A DNA stretch of 7,915 nucleotides from an uncultured bacterium (lineage in GTDB: Bacteria > Cyanobacteriota > Vampirovibrionia > Gastranaerophilales > Gastranaerophilaceae), in the NCBI GenBank assembly GCA_937894665.1, contig CALAWF010000119.1:1-7915 (forward strand). The letters are read 5' to 3'. The notes beneath the pieces were generated by a model. The model was not told the origin of the DNA. It did no database searches and worked only from the letters and a program-made list of their open reading frames with translations. Of this stretch, positions 1 to 5,302 are shown one piece after another (the stretch's first letter is position 1; the number at the start of each line of letters is the position of its first letter). The translations under genes were made by a program, and so were the position numbers.

Positions 1-493
1 AACGAGCGATTTCAGCACCACCTAAACGACCTGATACCATAACTTTGATACCTTGAACGCCTGATCTCATTGTTCTTTGCATAGCTTGTTTCATTGCACG
101 ACGGAATGCAATACGTTTTTCTAATTGTTGAGCAATATTTTCAGCAACTAATTGAGCATCAGCATCAATTCTTGCAACTTCAACAACGTTTATAATTACA
201 GGTTTGCCAATGTATTTTGTTACTTCTTGACGAAGTTCATCAATACCTTGTCCGCCACGACCAACAACTATACCAGGTTTTGCTGTTACAACTGTGATTG
301 TTGTGTTTTGTGCTTTTCTAGCGATCCAAATTTTAGATACACCAGCAGCGTATAGTTTTTTCTTTACGAATTTTCTAATTTTAGCATCTTCTGCTACAAA
401 TGTTTTGTAGTCTTTCCATTTTGCATACCAGGTGCTTGCCCAGTCTTGGATAATTCCTACTCTAAATCCGGTTGGATGTGTTTTTTGTCCCAT
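1..493 (-). CDS. rpsC: 30S ribosomal protein S3, 3' end cut by window edge
   Basis: S3 sits at the mRNA entry side of the 30S head and contributes to mRNA unwinding. The reading frame gives 164 residues starting MGQKTHPTGFRVGI and remains open at position 2, so about a quarter of the usual 210-240 residues (the C-terminal domain) lies outside the window. The type 2 KH domain is visible, with its GxxG loop as GRGG at residues 78-81, followed by INVVEVARIDADAQLVAENI and a terminal SGRLGGAEIAR that opens the C-terminal domain. The start at 491-493 is preceded by AGGAAAG, which overlaps the rplV stop codon; only 12 nt separate the genes, so translation may be coupled. The phrasing VVGRGGxGI and INVxEVARxDADA resembles cyanobacterial S3. 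The next gene outside would be expected to be rplP. Confidence 0.97.
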   Translation of the reverse strand, partial: MGQKTHPTGFRVGIIQDWASTWYAKWKDYKTFVAEDAKIRKFVKKKLYAAGVSKIWIARKAQNTTITVVTAKPGIVVGRGGQGIDELRQEVTKYIGKPVIINVVEVARIDADAQLVAENIAQQLEKRIAFRRAMKQAMQRTMRSGVQGIKVMVSGRLGGAEIAR

Positions 494-505
494 TTTATTA
501 CTTTC

Positions 506-844
506 CTATTTTGTTGTATCACTAACTACTAATGTAAGGTGTGATGTACGTTTCATTCTTGAATACATACGACCTTGTGCTCTTGTTCTTGCACGTTTGT
601 ATGTAACACTTTCATCAGCAAAGATTTGAGAAATCTTTAATGATTCTGGAGCTACGCCATATTGTTCACGAGCATTCGCAACTGCAGCTTTCAAGTTCTT
701 TTCAACTACTCTTGCTGCAAAATAAGGCATAAAACGTAACATATCTTGAGCTTCAACAACAGCTTTTCCTCTAACTTCGTTGATTACTCTGCGAAGTTTT
801 CTAGCTGTCATTTTTATATCTGTTTGTTTTGCTTTTGCTTCCAT
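506..844 (-). CDS. rplV: 50S ribosomal protein L22
   Basis: L22 binds 23S rRNA and its long beta-hairpin lines the nascent-peptide exit tunnel, where changes can give macrolide resistance. The 112-residue product has the usual length. The globular part begins MEAKAKQTDIKMTARKLRRV, and the tunnel hairpin is visible at about residues 82-102 (KRARTRAQGRMYSRMKRTSH), ending in the family-typical TSHLTLVV. The usual PRARGRA segment reads TRAQGRM here, a mild divergence at the hairpin. The ATG start follows AAAGGAT with normal spacing. It lies 45 nt after rpsS and 12 nt before rpsC within the S10 operon. Confidence 0.97.
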   Translation of the reverse strand: MEAKAKQTDIKMTARKLRRVINEVRGKAVVEAQDMLRFMPYFAARVVEKNLKAAVANAREQYGVAPESLKISQIFADESVTYKRARTRAQGRMYSRMKRTSHLTLVVSDTTK

Positions 845-889
845 TTTTATTATCCTTTATTTAATAAATATCACTTTGGGATTTACTTA

Positions 890-1171
890 CTAACCTCTTT
901 TTGCAGTTTTATCAGAACCTGCGTGTCCTTTGAATAGTCTTGTTGGAGCGAATTCACCTAATTTGTGTCCAACCATTTGTTCTGTAATATAAACAGGTAC
1001 GTGAGTTTTACCGTTGTGTACAGCGATTGTATGGTTTAACATATCAGGTACTATCATTGATGCTCTTGACCAAGTTTTGATAACTTTCTTTTCAGAGTTA
1101 GCATTCATTTTGTCTATTTTCTTTTGTAGAGCTTCTTCTACATATGCACCTTTTTTTAATGAACGTGCCAT
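890..1171 (-). CDS. rpsS: 30S ribosomal protein S19
   Basis: S19 lies in the 30S head, forms a complex with S13 and contacts the 50S subunit. The 93-residue product matches the normal family length and shows the signature motifs: MARSLKKGAYVEEAL at the start, TWSRAS at 33-38, and GHKLGEFAPTR at 68-78. The start is preceded by a perfect AAAGGAG Shine-Dalgarno. It follows rplB after a 73-nt spacer with a hairpin, longer than the tight spacing usual between these two genes, and precedes rplV. Confidence 0.98.
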   Translation of the reverse strand: MARSLKKGAYVEEALQKKIDKMNANSEKKVIKTWSRASMIVPDMLNHTIAVHNGKTHVPVYITEQMVGHKLGEFAPTRLFKGHAGSDKTAKRG

Positions 1172-1206
1172 TTATTTCTCCTTTTACTTTTTTGTGAATT
1201 TGGGAA

Positions 1207-1235
1207 AGGGAGGAAGTGATTTCTCACTTTTCCCT
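1207..1235 (-). promoter_or_regulatory. Hairpin in the rplB-rpsS spacer
   Basis: On the transcript this is a stem-loop: a perfect 6-bp stem (AAGUGA with UCACUU, plus-strand 1214-1219 and 1224-1229) closed by a GAAA loop, an internal loop, then a lower 4-5 bp stem (AGGGA with UCCCU). GAAA is a GNRA tetraloop, a stable and often docking-competent fold. No U-tract follows, so it is not an obvious terminator. It begins 9 nt after the rplB stop. Processing site, transcript stabiliser or protein-binding site are all possible; the function is unknown. Confidence 0.5.
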
Positions 1236-1244
1236 CTACCTTAA

Positions 1245-2078
1245 TTATCTAGATTTTTTTCTTCTTCTAACGATTAACTTATCAGAAGCTTTACCCTTCT
1301 TACGAGTTTTGTAACCAAGTGCTGGTTTACCCCAAGGTGTTTTAGGGTTTCCACCAGGACCAGTTTTACCTTCACCACCACCGTGAGGGTGATCGCAAGG
1401 GTTCATTGTTACACCACGTACAGTTGGTCTGATACCTAAGTAACGTTTTCTACCAGCTTTACCGATTGAAAGGTTTTTGAATTCTGAGTTACCTAACATA
1501 CCGATTGTAGCCATACATTCTTTTCTTACCATTCTCATTTCTGAAGATGGAAGTTTGATTGTTACATAGTTACCTTCTTTAGCCATAACTTGAGCTGCAT
1601 TACCTGCTGCTCTTACCATAACTCCACCACGACCTGGGTTTAATTCGATGTTGTGAACAATTGTACCTAATGGAATAAGTTCTAGTGGAAGAGCGTTACC
1701 AGTTTGAACTGGAGCTTCAGGACCACTTACAATTACATCACCAACATTCAAACCTTCTGGAGTTAGAATGTATCTTTTTTCACCATCTGCATAGAAGCAA
1801 AGTGAAATTCTTACGTTTCTGTTCGGATCGTATTCAATAGTTTTAACTGTTGCAGGTACGCCGAATTTTTCTCTTTTGAAATCGATTACACGGTAAGTTC
1901 TTTTTACACCGCCACCTTTATGACGACATGTAATTCTACCTGTATTATTTCTTCCTGCTGTTTTATTCAATGATTTTAACAATGATTTTTCAGGAGTTGA
2001 TGTTGTGATTTCTTGGTAATCACTTTTTGTCATACCTCTTTGTCCCGGAGATGTCGGATTAATTTTTCTGATTGCCAT
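1245..2078 (-). CDS. rplB: 50S ribosomal protein L2
   Basis: L2 is a primary 23S rRNA binder near the peptidyl-transferase centre and is needed for subunit joining. The 277-residue product has the standard length. Visible landmarks are the OB-fold region GRITCRHKGGGVKR (47-60) and VIDFKREK, the SH3-like domain with ELNPGRGG (145-152), and the C-terminal motif MNPCDHPHGGGEGK (225-238), in which His230 matches the E. coli His229 long implicated in activity. The basic tail ends RRRKKSR. The ATG follows AAAGGAG. It lies 78 nt after rplW and 73 nt before rpsS, both longer than usual. Confidence 0.98.
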   Translation of the reverse strand: MAIRKINPTSPGQRGMTKSDYQEITTSTPEKSLLKSLNKTAGRNNTGRITCRHKGGGVKRTYRVIDFKREKFGVPATVKTIEYDPNRNVRISLCFYADGEKRYILTPEGLNVGDVIVSGPEAPVQTGNALPLELIPLGTIVHNIELNPGRGGVMVRAAGNAAQVMAKEGNYVTIKLPSSEMRMVRKECMATIGMLGNSEFKNLSIGKAGRKRYLGIRPTVRGVTMNPCDHPHGGGEGKTGPGGNPKTPWGKPALGYKTRKKGKASDKLIVRRRKKSR

Positions 2079-2116
2079 TTTTAATTTTCTCCTTTATTGG
2101 CTTTATCTTACTACTT

Positions 2117-2142
2117 AAGGGACATATGCCTTTTCGCCCCTT
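2117..2142 (-). promoter_or_regulatory. Hairpin in the rplW-rplB spacer
   Basis: The spacer of 78 nt between rplW and rplB contains a 7-bp stem on the transcript (AAGGGGC with GUCCCUU, one G-U pair) around a 12-nt loop. It begins 14 nt after the rplW stop and leaves the rplB Shine-Dalgarno (AAAGGAG at 2090-2096) free. It lacks a U-tract. I see no known motif in it. Confidence 0.4.
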
Positions 2143-2156
2143 CTGGAACTCTAGGA

Positions 2157-2453
2157 TTAAACTCCTACGAATTCGATTGGTTCGCCTTCGATTGTAACGA
2201 TGGCTTTTTTAGAAGAATCTGTTCTTCCGAATTTATATCCCATTCTTTTTTCATGAGATGGCATATATACTGTTCTTACTTTTGTAACTTTTCTTCCTGG
2301 AAAAGCTAATTCAACAGCTTTAGCAATTTCGATTTTAGTTGCATCTTTTTTTACTTCGAAAGTATATTGTGCATTTTCTGTTGCTGCCACTGATTTTTCT
2401 GTAATTAATGATTTTTTAATTACGTCGTATAGTCTTTCTGTTTCTTTACTCAT
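2157..2453 (-). CDS. rplW: 50S ribosomal protein L23
   Basis: L23 sits at the polypeptide exit and is the docking site for trigger factor and SRP. The 98-residue product is of normal length. Glu19 in the segment LITEKS corresponds to the conserved docking glutamate (Glu18 in E. coli). The rest follows the family, with YTFEVKKDATKIEIAKAVE and the central loop GRKVTKVRT. Its ATG overlaps the rplD stop by one base (TAATG), and its Shine-Dalgarno GAAAGG lies inside the end of rplD, so translational coupling with rplD is likely. Confidence 0.97.
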   Translation of the reverse strand: MSKETERLYDVIKKSLITEKSVAATENAQYTFEVKKDATKIEIAKAVELAFPGRKVTKVRTVYMPSHEKRMGYKFGRTDSSKKAIVTIEGEPIEFVGV

Positions 2454-3079
2454 TATTGTAACCTTTCTGTAATTTCATTTACAGCAGATTCAGTCATAAC
2501 AACAAAATCAGCTTCCAATAAATCTTTCACATTTAAGTTTGTTGGTAATAAAAGTTTTACGCTTGGGATATTTCTAGCTGATAATTCAAGATTTTTGTTT
2601 TCTTCAGCTTTTGTATCTGCAACAACTAAAACTTTACCGTTTACGTTTAATGATTTTAATGCACTAACCATCAATTTTGTTTTTGGTTCAGCAATTGTTG
2701 AGAAATCTTTTACTACAACAATTTGAGCTTCTCTAGCAGACAAAGCTGATTTCAATGCTAATTGTCTAGCTTTTTGAGGCATGTTGAAAGCGTAACTTCT
2801 TGGTTTTGGTCCAAAGATTACACCACCACCAGCGAACAATGGTGAACGAAGAGAACCAGCTCTTGCTCTACCAGTACCTTTTTGTTTCCAAGGTTTTCTA
2901 CCGCCACCAGCAACTTCTGCTCTTGTTTTAGCACAAGCACTGCCTTGACGAGCATTGTTCAATTGTCTTCTTAATGCTAAGTGCATTACGTGTAAATTAG
3001 GTTCAACACCGAAAACACTTTTTTCTAATGTGATTTCGCCTAATTTTTCTCCATTTGTACTTAATATTTCTTTTGACAT
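2453..3079 (-). CDS. rplD: 50S ribosomal protein L4
   Basis: L4 binds 23S rRNA and sends a long loop to the exit-tunnel constriction; in E. coli it also represses the S10 operon by binding its leader. The 208-residue product has normal length. The tunnel loop spans about residues 45-93, including KTRAEVAGGGRKPWKQKGTG and RSPLFAGGGVIFGPKP, which reads like the cyanobacterial form. The C-terminal Rossmann-like part includes VLVVADTK. The ATG follows AAAAGGA. It is separated from rplC by an unusual 121-nt spacer and overlaps rplW by one base. Whether L4 controls this operon cannot be seen from sequence alone. Confidence 0.97.
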   Translation of the reverse strand: MSKEILSTNGEKLGEITLEKSVFGVEPNLHVMHLALRRQLNNARQGSACAKTRAEVAGGGRKPWKQKGTGRARAGSLRSPLFAGGGVIFGPKPRSYAFNMPQKARQLALKSALSAREAQIVVVKDFSTIAEPKTKLMVSALKSLNVNGKVLVVADTKAEENKNLELSARNIPSVKLLLPTNLNVKDLLEADFVVMTESAVNEITERLQ

Positions 3080-3200
3080 TTTAAATTTTCCTTTTAATTA
3101 ACTGTTTTCCGTTTAAGACTGCTTACCGCTTGCTATTGCTTTATTTGGCCCGACCAGCCGGTTTTTAAGACTTGTCCTTGTCTTGGTTATTTCCGAGAAA
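3080..3200 (-). promoter_or_regulatory. 121-nt structured spacer between rplC and rplD
   Basis: This non-coding spacer is much longer than the usual rplC-rplD gap. On the plus strand TTTAAGACT occurs twice (3112-3120 and 3164-3172), each preceded by CCG or CCGG. On the transcript, AAGAC (plus 3180-3184) can pair either with the nearby GUCUU (plus 3167-3171, 8-nt loop) or with the distant copy (plus 3115-3119), so two exclusive folds are possible. A 4-bp GC-rich hairpin lies between them (3150-3161). Only the rplD Shine-Dalgarno near 3089-3094 has an obvious role. I do not recognise a known RNA family. Confidence 0.4.
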
Positions 3201-3836
3201 TTAGTTCCATTTAGTTCTTGTTGGAATGATTGTTACTAATCTACCTTCGCATCCCGGAACAGATCCTTTTACAAGAACTAAACCATTAGCAGAATCAACT
3301 TTAACTAATTTCAATTTAGTAATTGTAACTCTTTCGTTACCCATGTTACCAGCCATTCTTTTACCTTTGATAACACGGCTAGGAGTTGTACCTGCACCGA
3401 TTGAACCAGGTTCTCTGTGGTTTTTAGAACCGTGAGCCATAGGTCCTCTCCCGAAGTTCCATCTTTTTACTGTACCTTGGAAACCTTTACCTATTGATTT
3501 ACCTGTTACATCAACTTTTTCAACATTTTCTAATACTGAAAGTTCAACTTTATCGCCTACTTTGTAATCTTGAGGGTTTTCAACTCTGAATTCTTGAAGA
3601 TGCCTGTAGTTTGATAAGTTATTTTTCTTGAAATGACCTAATTGAGCTTTTGTCAAGTGTTTTTCTTTAGCTGCAACTGTACCAACTTGGATAGCATTAT
3701 AACCATCAGTTTCAACTGTTTTAACTTGAGTAACAACAGTTTCGTCAACTTTGATAACTGTTACAGGGATAGCCAAACCTTGTTCGTCAAAGATTTGAGT
3801 CATTCCAACTTTTTTTCCTATTACACCTAGTGTCAT
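3201..3836 (-). CDS. rplC: 50S ribosomal protein L3
   Basis: L3 binds near the 3' end of 23S rRNA and helps start 50S assembly. The 211-residue product has normal length, starting MTLGVIGKKVGMTQIF, with the extended loop KGFQGTVKRWNF (117-128), HGSKNHREPGSIG and KRMAGNMGNERVT (159-171). At the position of E. coli Gln150, the PrmB methylation target, the sequence has Thr150 (GAGTTP), as I recall for cyanobacterial-type L3, so PrmB modification at this site is not expected. The ATG is preceded by GAAAGG. It follows rpsJ after a 202-nt structured spacer and precedes rplD by 121 nt. Confidence 0.98.
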   Translation of the reverse strand: MTLGVIGKKVGMTQIFDEQGLAIPVTVIKVDETVVTQVKTVETDGYNAIQVGTVAAKEKHLTKAQLGHFKKNNLSNYRHLQEFRVENPQDYKVGDKVELSVLENVEKVDVTGKSIGKGFQGTVKRWNFGRGPMAHGSKNHREPGSIGAGTTPSRVIKGKRMAGNMGNERVTITKLKLVKVDSANGLVLVKGSVPGCEGRLVTIIPTRTKWN

Positions 3837-4038
3837 ATTCTACCTTTCTTGCTCGCTCGTGTCCGTAATCACAAGGATTATCCTCGAGTTTGCATTTTCT
3901 CTTGCGAGCGCTACTTTGCTTACTGTTCTTTTACCTTTTTGAAGGACTTTCACCTTCCACCGTACAAGTACGGGTAGTAGATCACATTATCTTATGCATA
4001 ATGCTTATTCAATTTTCATTTAGCAGGAATCTCCGCAA
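3837..4038 (-). promoter_or_regulatory. 202-nt structured spacer between rpsJ and rplC
   Basis: A long non-coding gap inside the operon, rich in inverted repeats. In transcript order these are: CAUUAU/AUAAUG (plus 3985-3990, 3998-4003; 7-nt loop); CCGUA with CUUG loop and UACGG (3960-3973); GAAGG/CCUUC around UGAAAGU (3941-3957); then a domain closed by GCUCGC/GCGAGC (3904-3909 with 3851-3856), containing AGGA/UCCU (3874-3884) and a stem CUUGUG/CACGAG (3870-3875 with 3856-3861) that shares one base with the closing stem. The rplC Shine-Dalgarno GAAAGG follows at 3843-3848. It could be a ribosomal-protein-binding regulatory RNA, a processing site or an rplC leader. No U-tract terminator and no tRNA features are visible. 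Confidence 0.5.
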
Positions 4039-4356
4039 CTATCTTGCTTCGATGTCAACACCTGCCGGTAAATCTAATCTACGTAACTCATCCATAGTTT
4101 GTTGAGTCGGTTCGTAAATATCGATAATGCGTTTATGAGTTCTCATTTCAAAGTGTTCACGAGATTTTTTATCTACGTGTGGTGAACGCAATACACAATA
4201 GATACGTCTTTTTGTAGGTAAAGGAATAGGTCCAGCTACTTGAGCGTCTGTTCTTTTTGCTGTTTCTACGATTTTTTCAGCAGATACATCAATTAGTTTG
4301 TGATCATAAGCTTTCAAACAAACTCTGATTCTGTTTTTCTTAGTGCTGTTAGCCAT
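4039..4356 (-). CDS. rpsJ: 30S ribosomal protein S10 (NusE)
   Basis: S10 is a 30S head protein that also acts as NusE, pairing with NusB in transcription antitermination. The 105-residue product has normal length. Characteristic segments are IRVCLKAYDHKLIDVS, AGPIPLPTKRRIYCVLRSPH (41-60) and RRLDLPAGVDIEAR at the end. The stretch RIYCVLRSPHVDKKSREHFE is very close to the cyanobacterial form. The ATG follows AAAGGA. In Cyanobacteria rpsJ usually ends the str operon after tuf; here it heads the S10 operon directly behind a strong promoter, as in E. coli and Bacillus, yet is still separated from rplC by 202 nt. Confidence 0.98.
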   Translation of the reverse strand: MANSTKKNRIRVCLKAYDHKLIDVSAEKIVETAKRTDAQVAGPIPLPTKRRIYCVLRSPHVDKKSREHFEMRTHKRIIDIYEPTQQTMDELRRLDLPAGVDIEAR

Positions 4357-4387
4357 TTGAATTCCTTTTTCTTTTTCTATGTACTAC

Positions 4388-4420
4388 CTTGCGGAATCAT
4401 TGCAACATTGCAAATGCAAG
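4388..4420 (-). promoter_or_regulatory. Second leader stem-loop of rpsJ with tandem 8-mer
   Basis: Within the rpsJ 5' leader, two directly adjacent copies of TTGCAATG (minus strand; plus 4398-4405 and 4406-4413) can fold on themselves (UUGCA/UGCAA, 4-nt loop). They are enclosed by a further 5-bp stem CUUGC/GCAAG (plus 4416-4420 with 4388-4392). It ends about 30 nt before the rpsJ start and leaves the Shine-Dalgarno free. Small stems of this size can arise by chance. Confidence 0.35.
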
Positions 4421-4440
4421 CCACAACTTATTTTTCCACT

Positions 4441-4492
4441 CTTGAAGTTCGCTATTTAAAATATTTCGGATATTTTACTACTATACTTCAAG
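4441..4492 (-). promoter_or_regulatory. 5'-terminal stem-loop of the S10 operon leader
   Basis: The predicted transcript begins at or next to a two-part stem-loop. The outer stem is a perfect 8 bp (CUUGAAGU with ACUUCAAG; plus 4485-4492 and 4441-4448). The inner stem is a perfect 7 bp (AAAAUAU with AUAUUUU; plus 4470-4476 and 4458-4464) with loop CCGAA. Such a 5'-end structure could protect the mRNA or bind a regulator, as the E. coli S10 leader does for L4; no sequence similarity to that leader is claimed. Confidence 0.55.
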
Positions 4493-4499
4493 CATATAT

Positions 4500-4528
4500 A
4501 TCTTAGGATAAACAAAACATAGTGTCAA
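4500..4528 (-). promoter_or_regulatory. Sigma70-type promoter of the S10 operon
   Basis: On the minus strand a perfect -35 TTGACA (plus 4523-4528) is followed after exactly 17 bp by -10 TAAGAT (plus 4500-4505; 4 of 6 matches to TATAAT). Transcription should start near 4493, giving a leader of about 137 nt before rpsJ. This is the strongest promoter candidate in the window and fits the high expression expected of ribosomal proteins. Confidence 0.8.
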
Positions 4529-4554
4529 CCGTGCTTTCCCATGTTTGTTTACTT

Positions 4555-4590
4555 TTGTTACAATAAGATTTTAAAGACAAATTGTAACAA
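4555..4590. repeat. Perfect 10-bp inverted repeat made of two TTGTWACAA palindromes
   Basis: TTGTTACAAT at 4555-4564 and ATTGTAACAA at 4581-4590 are exact reverse complements, 16 nt apart. Each is itself a near-palindrome (TTGTWACAA), with centres 27 bp apart. They lie upstream of the S10 promoter -35 and downstream of the hypothetical gene's stop. Read on the plus strand, the hairpin is followed by TTTTT (4591-4595), which looks like a terminator in that direction, although no plus-strand gene is seen to its left. On the minus strand no U-tract follows. A pair of operator sites for the S10 promoter is the other reading. Confidence 0.5.
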
Positions 4591-4598
4591 TTTTTACA

Positions 4599-5156
4599 TT
4601 ATTCTGAGAATAAATTATTTAATGAATTTCTTAAATTAATTTCATTATCTACAATTTTTTCAGAATTATTTACAAATTTATCAGCTTCCCTCATATTTGC
4701 AGGAAGGACATCGATTGGATGAAGTTCTCTGAAATTAAATTTTTTGAAATACATTTTAACTGAAGAACTAAGATTAAAGAAGAACATTCTAATTTTTGAA
4801 GCACCGGCTTTTTCTAATTCTTCTTTACGTTCGTCAATTTCTAATTGTGTTTCTTCTAATTTTGAAAGAGGGTAATTGCCTTTTTCAGGAAATTTCTTTA
4901 CTCCGCCATTTTTATCAAGAAATTGTTTCCCTTCCTGAGATTTTGCAACAATTTTGATTGAATTGTCTGCACACATTTCCATATCGAAATGAACATCTCC
5001 TGCATGACTTCTAATAAAATCATTAGAAGCAGCTATTGCATGTCTAGGGTCTTCGTGTCTTGTAATATATTTTGCATACTTGTCAATATCAACAGGCTTG
5101 CGAAATGCCATTCCAAAATTTGGAGCAACATTTGGGGTATTGTTTTGAACTTGCAT
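4599..5156 (-). CDS. Unrecognised protein, 185 aa, PNFGMAF-type N-terminus
   Basis: I do not recognise a family. The start chosen is the ATG at 5154-5156, because GAAAGGA lies just upstream at the right distance; a TTG five codons earlier would put this Shine-Dalgarno inside the gene. The 185-residue product starts MQVQNNTPNVAPNFGMAFRK, is hydrophilic and mixed-charge, and lacks a signal peptide or membrane segment. Residues 99-118 (KLEETQLEIDERKEELEKAG) look helical and possibly coiled-coil; an aromatic basic stretch (about 121-143) follows. Short N-termini with an N-P-x-FG motif recur, from memory, in hypothetical proteins of Gastranaerophilales. It lies between the phosphohexomutase terminator and the S10 promoter, so it is probably its own transcription unit. 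Coding seems real given the Shine-Dalgarno and long frame. Confidence 0.8.
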   Translation of the reverse strand: MQVQNNTPNVAPNFGMAFRKPVDIDKYAKYITRHEDPRHAIAASNDFIRSHAGDVHFDMEMCADNSIKIVAKSQEGKQFLDKNGGVKKFPEKGNYPLSKLEETQLEIDERKEELEKAGASKIRMFFFNLSSSVKMYFKKFNFRELHPIDVLPANMREADKFVNNSEKIVDNEINLRNSLNNLFSE

Positions 5157-5254
5157 TATTTTTCCTTTCAATTTTTATCTGTTCATAAGTTACAAAGCTC
5201 GTGAATTTATTTTTTGCTAGTTGATAAGAATGCAAATTTACAGAACTTAAAATT

Positions 5255-5278
5255 AGGTCAGCTTAATAAAACTGACCT
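5255..5278 (-). terminator. Probable terminator of the phosphohexomutase gene
   Basis: A perfect 7-bp inverted repeat AGGTCAG/CTGACCT, extendable to about 10 bp with a G-U pair and two A-U pairs around a UAUU loop, begins 24 nt after the stop codon. On the minus strand it is followed by AAUUUUAAG, only a weak U-tract, so termination may be partial. It separates this gene from the hypothetical gene further downstream. Confidence 0.5.
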
Positions 5279-5302
5279 GCAATATTTTATCCAACTGAGA
5301 TT

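Noticed and set aside
225..238. Cys in place of Val in the L2 motif MNPCDHPHGG (residue numbers of L2)
   Set aside because: From memory this variant also occurs in ordinary bacterial L2 proteins, so it is not notable.
152..355. Plus-strand open frames opposite the ribosomal protein genes
   Set aside because: They mirror strongly conserved genes on the other strand, have odd Cys/Phe/Asn/Ser-rich composition and no ribosome sites.
3893..3974. Resemblance of GGUGAAAGUCC and the following GUAAGCAAAGUAGC to group II intron domain I segments
   Set aside because: Only short motif-like matches; no domain V hairpin, intron boundary or reverse transcriptase is present, and the spacer is too short for an intron.
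3837..4038. tRNA or other known small RNA in the rpsJ-rplC spacer
   Set aside because: No T-arm consensus or cloverleaf could be found.
4032..4395. 7-nt complementarity between the rpsJ leader (UCCGCAA) and the bases just after the rpsJ stop (UUGCGGA), which could loop the gene
   Set aside because: Seven-base matches between two regions of about 200 nt are expected by chance a few times.
5157..5171. Five-codon N-terminal extension of the 185-aa protein from a TTG start
   Set aside because: It would place the clear GAAAGGA ribosome site inside the gene; the ATG at 5156 is correctly spaced from it.
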